A DNA stretch of 8,677 bases. Origin: an uncultured Clostridia bacterium (GTDB taxonomy: Bacteria > Bacillota > Clostridia > Christensenellales > UBA1242). Numbering within the stretch: the stretch's first letter is position 1; the number at the start of each line of letters is the position of its first letter. Below the pieces are notes generated by a model. That model searched no databases and was not told where the DNA came from. It was given only the letters and a program-made list of their open reading frames with translations. The stretch spans positions 1-8,677 of the forward strand of contig CANPWT010000043.1 in NCBI GenBank assembly GCA_947584775.1, written 5' to 3'. Below are positions 5,245 through 8,677 of the stretch, in pieces. The position numbers were made by a program, and so were the translations under genes.

Positions 5245-7043
5245 TAATCGTCTAATTTTAAAATGGTTACAAACGCCTCGCTTGGCAATTCCACACTGCC
5301 TAGCCTACGCATGCGTTTTTTACCTTCCTTTTGTTTTTCTAGCAATTTGCGTTTGCGCGTTACATCCCCGCCGTAGCACTTTGCCAAAACGTCCTTACGC
5401 ATTGCTGAAATTGTTTCCCTTGCAATAACTTTGCCGCCAATAACTGCCTGGATTGGAATTTCAAACAAATGGCGAGGAATAACCGTTTTTAATTTTTCAC
5501 ACAGTGCCCTGCCGCGAGCGTATGCCTTATCTTTATGCACAATTATGCTAAGCGCATCGCACACCTCGCCGTTAAGTAAAATATCCATCTTAACAAGTTC
5601 GCTCTGCTGATAGCCAGAAAGTTCATAATCCATGCTGGCATAGCCCTTGCTGATGGATTTTATTTTGTCAAAAAAGTCGTAAACAATTTCGTTTAAAGGC
5701 ATGGTGTAAATTAATTTTGTGCGGTTAGCGTCTATATATTGCATATCGTGATACACCCCGCGCCTATCTGAACATAAATCCATAATTCCGCCAAGATAGT
5801 CCTTAGGGGTGATAATTTCCATTTTAACAACAGGCTCTTCCATGCGGGAGATTGTTGCCAAACTTGGCATTTCGGTTGGGTTGGTCACATCCCACTCTTT
5901 GCCCGAATTGTCGTAAACTTTATATTCCACGCTTGGCGCGGTGGTAATAATATCTAGGTTAAATTCGCGCTCTAAGCGTTCGGTTATAATTTCCATGTGT
6001 AATAAGCCCAAAAAACCGCATCTAAACCCGTGGCCGAGCGCCAAAGATGTTTCCTTGGTGTAATGGATGCTGGCATCGTTAAGTTTTAATTTTTCAAGAG
6101 CATCGTTAAGTTCCTGATACTTATCGCCGTCTAGCGGGTAGATGCCGCAAAAAACCACGCTTGTTGCCTCTTTATACCCGTCCAACGGCTTTTGAATTGG
6201 GTTGAGTTTGTGGGTTATTGTATCGCCCACTTTGGTGTCGGACACATTTTTAATTGAGGCGGCAATATAACCTACCTCGCCTGCGGAAAGTTCGTCCTTA
6301 GGGGTAGCGGACGGCGTGTAGATGCCAACCTCGGTTACAACAAAGGATTTTTTGGTTTGCATAAACAAAATTTCGTCCCCAACTTTTACCCTGCCGTCAA
6401 AAATGCGCACCATACTAACTGCGCCTTTGTAACTATCGTAATAACTATCAAAAATTAGTGCTTTAAGCGGCTTAGTTTCGTCCCCTTTTGGCGCAGGAAC
6501 ATAATTTACCACCGCTTGTAGCACGCTATCTATATTCAACCCGGTTTTTGCGCTAATTTCACACGCGTTATCGCACGGGATGCCAATAACATCTTCAATT
6601 TCCTTTTTTGTACCAGCAACATCCGCACTTGGCAAGTCTATTTTATTTATTACAGGCACAATTTCCAAATTAGCATCCAGCGCCAGATATACGTTTGCAA
6701 GCGTTTGCGCCTGCACGCCTTGGCTAGCATCCACAACCAAAATTGCCCCCTCGCAAGCGGCAAGTGAGCGGCTAACCTCGTATGAAAAATCCACATGGCC
6801 AGGAGTGTCTATTAAATTTAATGTGTATTCCTCACCGTTATATTTATATTTCATTGTTGCGGGGGTAAGTTTTATTGTAATGCCCCGCTCGCGCTCGATA
6901 TCCATGCTATCTAGCATCTGCTCAGATAAATCGCGCTTGGCAACAGTGTTGGTTGCTTCCATAAGCCTGTCCGCCAAGGTGGATTTGCCATGGTCTATGT
7001 GCGCTACAATGCAAAAATTGCGTATTTTATTTAAGTCTGCCAT
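5244..7043 (-). CDS. lepA: Elongation factor 4 (LepA), ribosome-associated GTPase
   Basis: LepA/EF4 is a translational GTPase that acts on the ribosome (back-translocation in vitro, roles in initiation and 30S assembly in vivo). The 599-aa length is typical. With M at 7043 as residue 1: G1 AHIDHGKS (14-21), G2 RGIT (53-56), G3 DTPGH (79-83), G4 NKID (133-136), G5 SAK (164-166). The C-terminal signature is complete, including ARETISAMRKDVLAKCYGGD and the basic KRKLLEKQKEGKKRM stretch. The frame is open up to 7094, but that extension overlaps the promoter, and family members begin a few residues before IRNF..AHIDHGKST, so 7043 is chosen. No SD precedes it; the predicted transcript starts at the A of the ATG, suggesting leaderless translation. 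It forms an operon with hemW through a one-base overlap. Confidence 0.97.
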   Translation of the reverse strand: MADLNKIRNFCIVAHIDHGKSTLADRLMEATNTVAKRDLSEQMLDSMDIERERGITIKLTPATMKYKYNGEEYTLNLIDTPGHVDFSYEVSRSLAACEGAILVVDASQGVQAQTLANVYLALDANLEIVPVINKIDLPSADVAGTKKEIEDVIGIPCDNACEISAKTGLNIDSVLQAVVNYVPAPKGDETKPLKALIFDSYYDSYKGAVSMVRIFDGRVKVGDEILFMQTKKSFVVTEVGIYTPSATPKDELSAGEVGYIAASIKNVSDTKVGDTITHKLNPIQKPLDGYKEATSVVFCGIYPLDGDKYQELNDALEKLKLNDASIHYTKETSLALGHGFRCGFLGLLHMEIITERLEREFNLDIITTAPSVEYKVYDNSGKEWDVTNPTEMPSLATISRMEEPVVKMEIITPKDYLGGIMDLCSDRRGVYHDMQYIDANRTKLIYTMPLNEIVYDFFDKIKSISKGYASMDYELSGYQQSELVKMDILLNGEVCDALSIIVHKDKAYARGRALCEKLKTVIPRHLFEIPIQAVIGGKVIARETISAMRKDVLAKCYGGDVTRKRKLLEKQKEGKKRMRRLGSVELPSEAFVTILKLDD

Positions 7044-7049
7044 AACAAA

Positions 7050-7078
7050 ATAATAACAACATTTTTTTGCTTTGTCAA
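7050..7078 (-). promoter_or_regulatory. Sigma-A type promoter of lepA-hemW (leaderless transcript predicted)
   Basis: Minus strand: TTGACA (-35, 7078-7073), a 17-bp spacer, TATTAT (-10, 7055-7050). The -10 hexamer occupies exactly -12 to -7 if +1 is the A of the lepA ATG (7043). Only six bases separate the -10 from the ATG and none forms an SD. It lies directly after the terminator of the upstream LRR gene, so lepA-hemW starts as a new unit here. Confidence 0.82.
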
Positions 7079-7086
7079 ATTTAATT

Positions 7087-7112
7087 AAAAACAAAAACCC
7101 ACAAATGTGGGT
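7087..7112 (-). terminator. Rho-independent terminator after the LRR protein gene
   Basis: The minus strand has ACCCACA (7112-7106) and TGTGGGT (7103-7097), a perfect 7-bp GC-rich stem with a 2-base loop in strict pairing (wider in practice if the A-T pair opens), followed by TTTT-G-TTTTT. It begins one base after the LRR gene stop codon. Confidence 0.92.
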
Positions 7113-7113
7113 G

Positions 7114-8677
7114 TTATGCTTGTTTAGGTTGTAAAGTTACATAACAATAGTCCTTTAGAACGGTTGTGTAATTTTCATATAAATATGTGTAATTTGCAAA
7201 ATTCCAAGAACGTGTAGTTTCCAAAATATATGCATAATCAATAGAAACGGTTTTAAACTGAGTTAACAGACCGCCACCTGCGCTTGTGCTGGTTAGGCTT
7301 TTTAAAAGTTGGTCATTTTGCAAAACAATTTCCGCCTCACTTTGGGCATTGCCACCAACCCCATTAAAAACACCATTGCTTATTGAAGACATAGTTGTAG
7401 GTAAAACTAGCCTTTTTAAACTTATATCATTATAGAACATATCATACGAGTCTAGCGAAGTTATACACTCTGGCAACTCTAACTCTTCCAAATTAAGGCA
7501 GTTTGCGAATGTATAGTTATCTATAGTAATGTCACAATCTTTTGCAAAAGTTATTTTTTTCAAATCCTTAAACAAGGCTAAAACATAAGATTTTATTGTG
7601 GTAACTGTTTTAGGGATTTCTAATTCGGTTATATTAGTTTGCCCGCCGATGCTGTTAAAGTAAATTTTATCAAAAAAGTTGATTGTTCTATCTACACCTG
7701 TGCCTACGCCCAAATAATATATTGAATTAACTTGCAAGTTTAAATCGGCATCAAATAATTGTGTTAGTGTGCCGGCAAAATTAATTTTTATTGGCTTTTC
7801 ATGAGACCTATCTTTTAAATATTGGTCTAATGAGCCAAAACCTGAAAATTTAGTGATGGTGCTTGGCAAATTAACTTCTATCAAACTTGAACAATCTTTA
7901 AACATTGCATTTAAATTTCCGCTGCCATCGTCCACTTGGTCTAACCCCTCTGGGAAACTAACTTTTTCTAGCGAATTACAGCCGCTAAATGCCTCCGAGC
8001 CAACAATTAATAGTTGCGAACCCTCTTCATAGCCAAAAGTTTTAAGTTTATCACATCTATAAAAGGCTTGTTTGTTTATTATTTGAACAGATTTTGGCAC
8101 AATAAACTCAGTTATTGCAGTGTGCCTAAATGCGCCGGTGCGTATTTCTTTAATATTAATATCGCCAAAATTAATTGTTTCAAGGTCTACACAATCTTTA
8201 AATAACCTTTCTGGAATAATTTCCAAGTTAGAATTATCTTCAAAAGTTACTGTTTTTAGGCTTGTACCTTCAAAAACGCCATCGCCAATAACCATAACTG
8301 AACTTGGTATTGTAAATTCAGTAACCTGCTTACAATTTTTAAATGAGGCAGTGCCAATTTGCCTTAATTGTGCACCTTCTTCTATTTTTATCACTGCGTT
8401 TGTAGCATTTTCAAATGCGTGATTATGTATGCCTAATATAGTGTTAGGGACAAAAACATAAGTAATATTTGCCAAGGAATCGCTATCGCCTTCCAAATCA
8501 ACTGATGTTACTAAACTACCGCCATGCATCCTTGGCACAATCACTTCCCCGGCTTTTTCAATGTTATATTTTAATCGCGCAGTATAATATCCTCCGTCTG
8601 CATATTTATCGTCAACCATTATCCAACTATTTTCAAAATTTAATTTATCTAATGTGGCTTTTTTTGTGTATAGATGT
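7114..8677 (-). CDS. BspA-like leucine-rich-repeat (LRR_5) protein, 3' part
   Basis: About 520 C-terminal residues are visible; the frame stays open to the window edge, so the start is outside. An internal ATG at 8619 has no SD, and the sequence reads on upstream through KATLDKLNFENSW, so it is not taken as the start. The body is a series of BspA/LRR_5 units of the type IG..AF..C..L..(I/F).(I/L)P..(V/I)..I, for example TASFKNCKQVTEFTIPSSV, KQAFYRCDKLKTF and YTFANCLNLEELELPECI. Such proteins are usually secreted or surface-exposed and linked to adhesion or protein-protein contacts in host-associated bacteria. The C-terminus ends ...YCYVTLQPKQA with no LPXTG motif, membrane anchor or SLH/dockerin module visible, so any anchoring signal must be upstream. 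The gene is closed by its own terminator and is independent of lepA. Confidence 0.88.
   Translation of the reverse strand, partial: HLYTKKATLDKLNFENSWIMVDDKYADGGYYTARLKYNIEKAGEVIVPRMHGGSLVTSVDLEGDSDSLANITYVFVPNTILGIHNHAFENATNAVIKIEEGAQLRQIGTASFKNCKQVTEFTIPSSVMVIGDGVFEGTSLKTVTFEDNSNLEIIPERLFKDCVDLETINFGDINIKEIRTGAFRHTAITEFIVPKSVQIINKQAFYRCDKLKTFGYEEGSQLLIVGSEAFSGCNSLEKVSFPEGLDQVDDGSGNLNAMFKDCSSLIEVNLPSTITKFSGFGSLDQYLKDRSHEKPIKINFAGTLTQLFDADLNLQVNSIYYLGVGTGVDRTINFFDKIYFNSIGGQTNITELEIPKTVTTIKSYVLALFKDLKKITFAKDCDITIDNYTFANCLNLEELELPECITSLDSYDMFYNDISLKRLVLPTTMSSISNGVFNGVGGNAQSEAEIVLQNDQLLKSLTSTSAGGGLLTQFKTVSIDYAYILETTRSWNFANYTYLYENYTTVLKDYCYVTLQPKQA

Noticed and set aside
6580..7053. Plus-strand open frame of 157 codons opposite lepA
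   Set aside because: It is antisense to the conserved GTPase domain of lepA, lacks a recognisable domain or SD, and is explained by the codon pattern of the real gene; the same holds for the other plus-strand frames.
7044..7094. N-terminal extension of LepA (17 more codons, start at 7094)
   Set aside because: It overlaps the lepA promoter and nearly reaches the upstream terminator, and LepA proteins begin just before the IRNF..AHIDHGKS motif.
8617..8619. ATG at 8619 as the start of the LRR protein
   Set aside because: No SD is present, the frame continues open to the window edge, and a secreted LRR protein should begin with a signal peptide, which is absent here.

Overview
The window comes from a low-GC bacterium that uses the standard genetic code (TAA stops, TGG tryptophans). 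The conserved trio lepA, hemW, hrcA in that order, sigma-A type promoters and a CIRCE operator point to Bacillota. The partial BspA-type leucine-rich-repeat gene suggests an uncultured, probably host-associated clostridial lineage; that last point is inference. Every gene lies on the minus strand, so transcription runs from high to low coordinates.

Layout in transcription order: (1) 8677-7114, the 3' part of a BspA-like LRR_5 protein gene, closed by a strong terminator at 7112-7087. (2) A consensus promoter whose predicted start is the A of the lepA ATG, then lepA (EF4) and hemW (heme chaperone, radical SAM), which share one base in a TAATG junction. (3) A small gene of unknown function (114 aa, 4044-3700) with its own consensus promoter. 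(4) A regulatory segment (3697-3566) with a consensus promoter, a perfect 14-bp palindrome overlapping its -10, a 19-codon leader ORF and a long hairpin ending in a U run just before the ribosome binding site of the next gene. (5) A 1016-aa superfamily 2 helicase with one recognisable helicase-associated (HA) unit and six divergent, tryptophan-free repeats of 77-78 residues, closed by a terminator at 509-476. (6) A sigma-A promoter overlapped downstream by a CIRCE element, then the 5' part of hrcA, which runs off the window at base 1.

lepA, hemW and hrcA are housekeeping genes that usually sit next to each other in Bacillota, leading into grpE-dnaK-dnaJ. Here about 3.6 kb holding the small unknown gene and the repeat-bearing helicase lies between hemW and hrcA, each with its own promoter. 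This insert is the accessory and most interesting part of the window. The helicase appears to be controlled in two layers, an operator-like palindrome at the promoter and a leader peptide/terminator arrangement, which would suit a conditionally expressed gene. Its biological role (defence, mobile-element maintenance or DNA/RNA repair) cannot be decided from the sequence. No tRNA, rRNA, CRISPR array or insertion sequence was seen.
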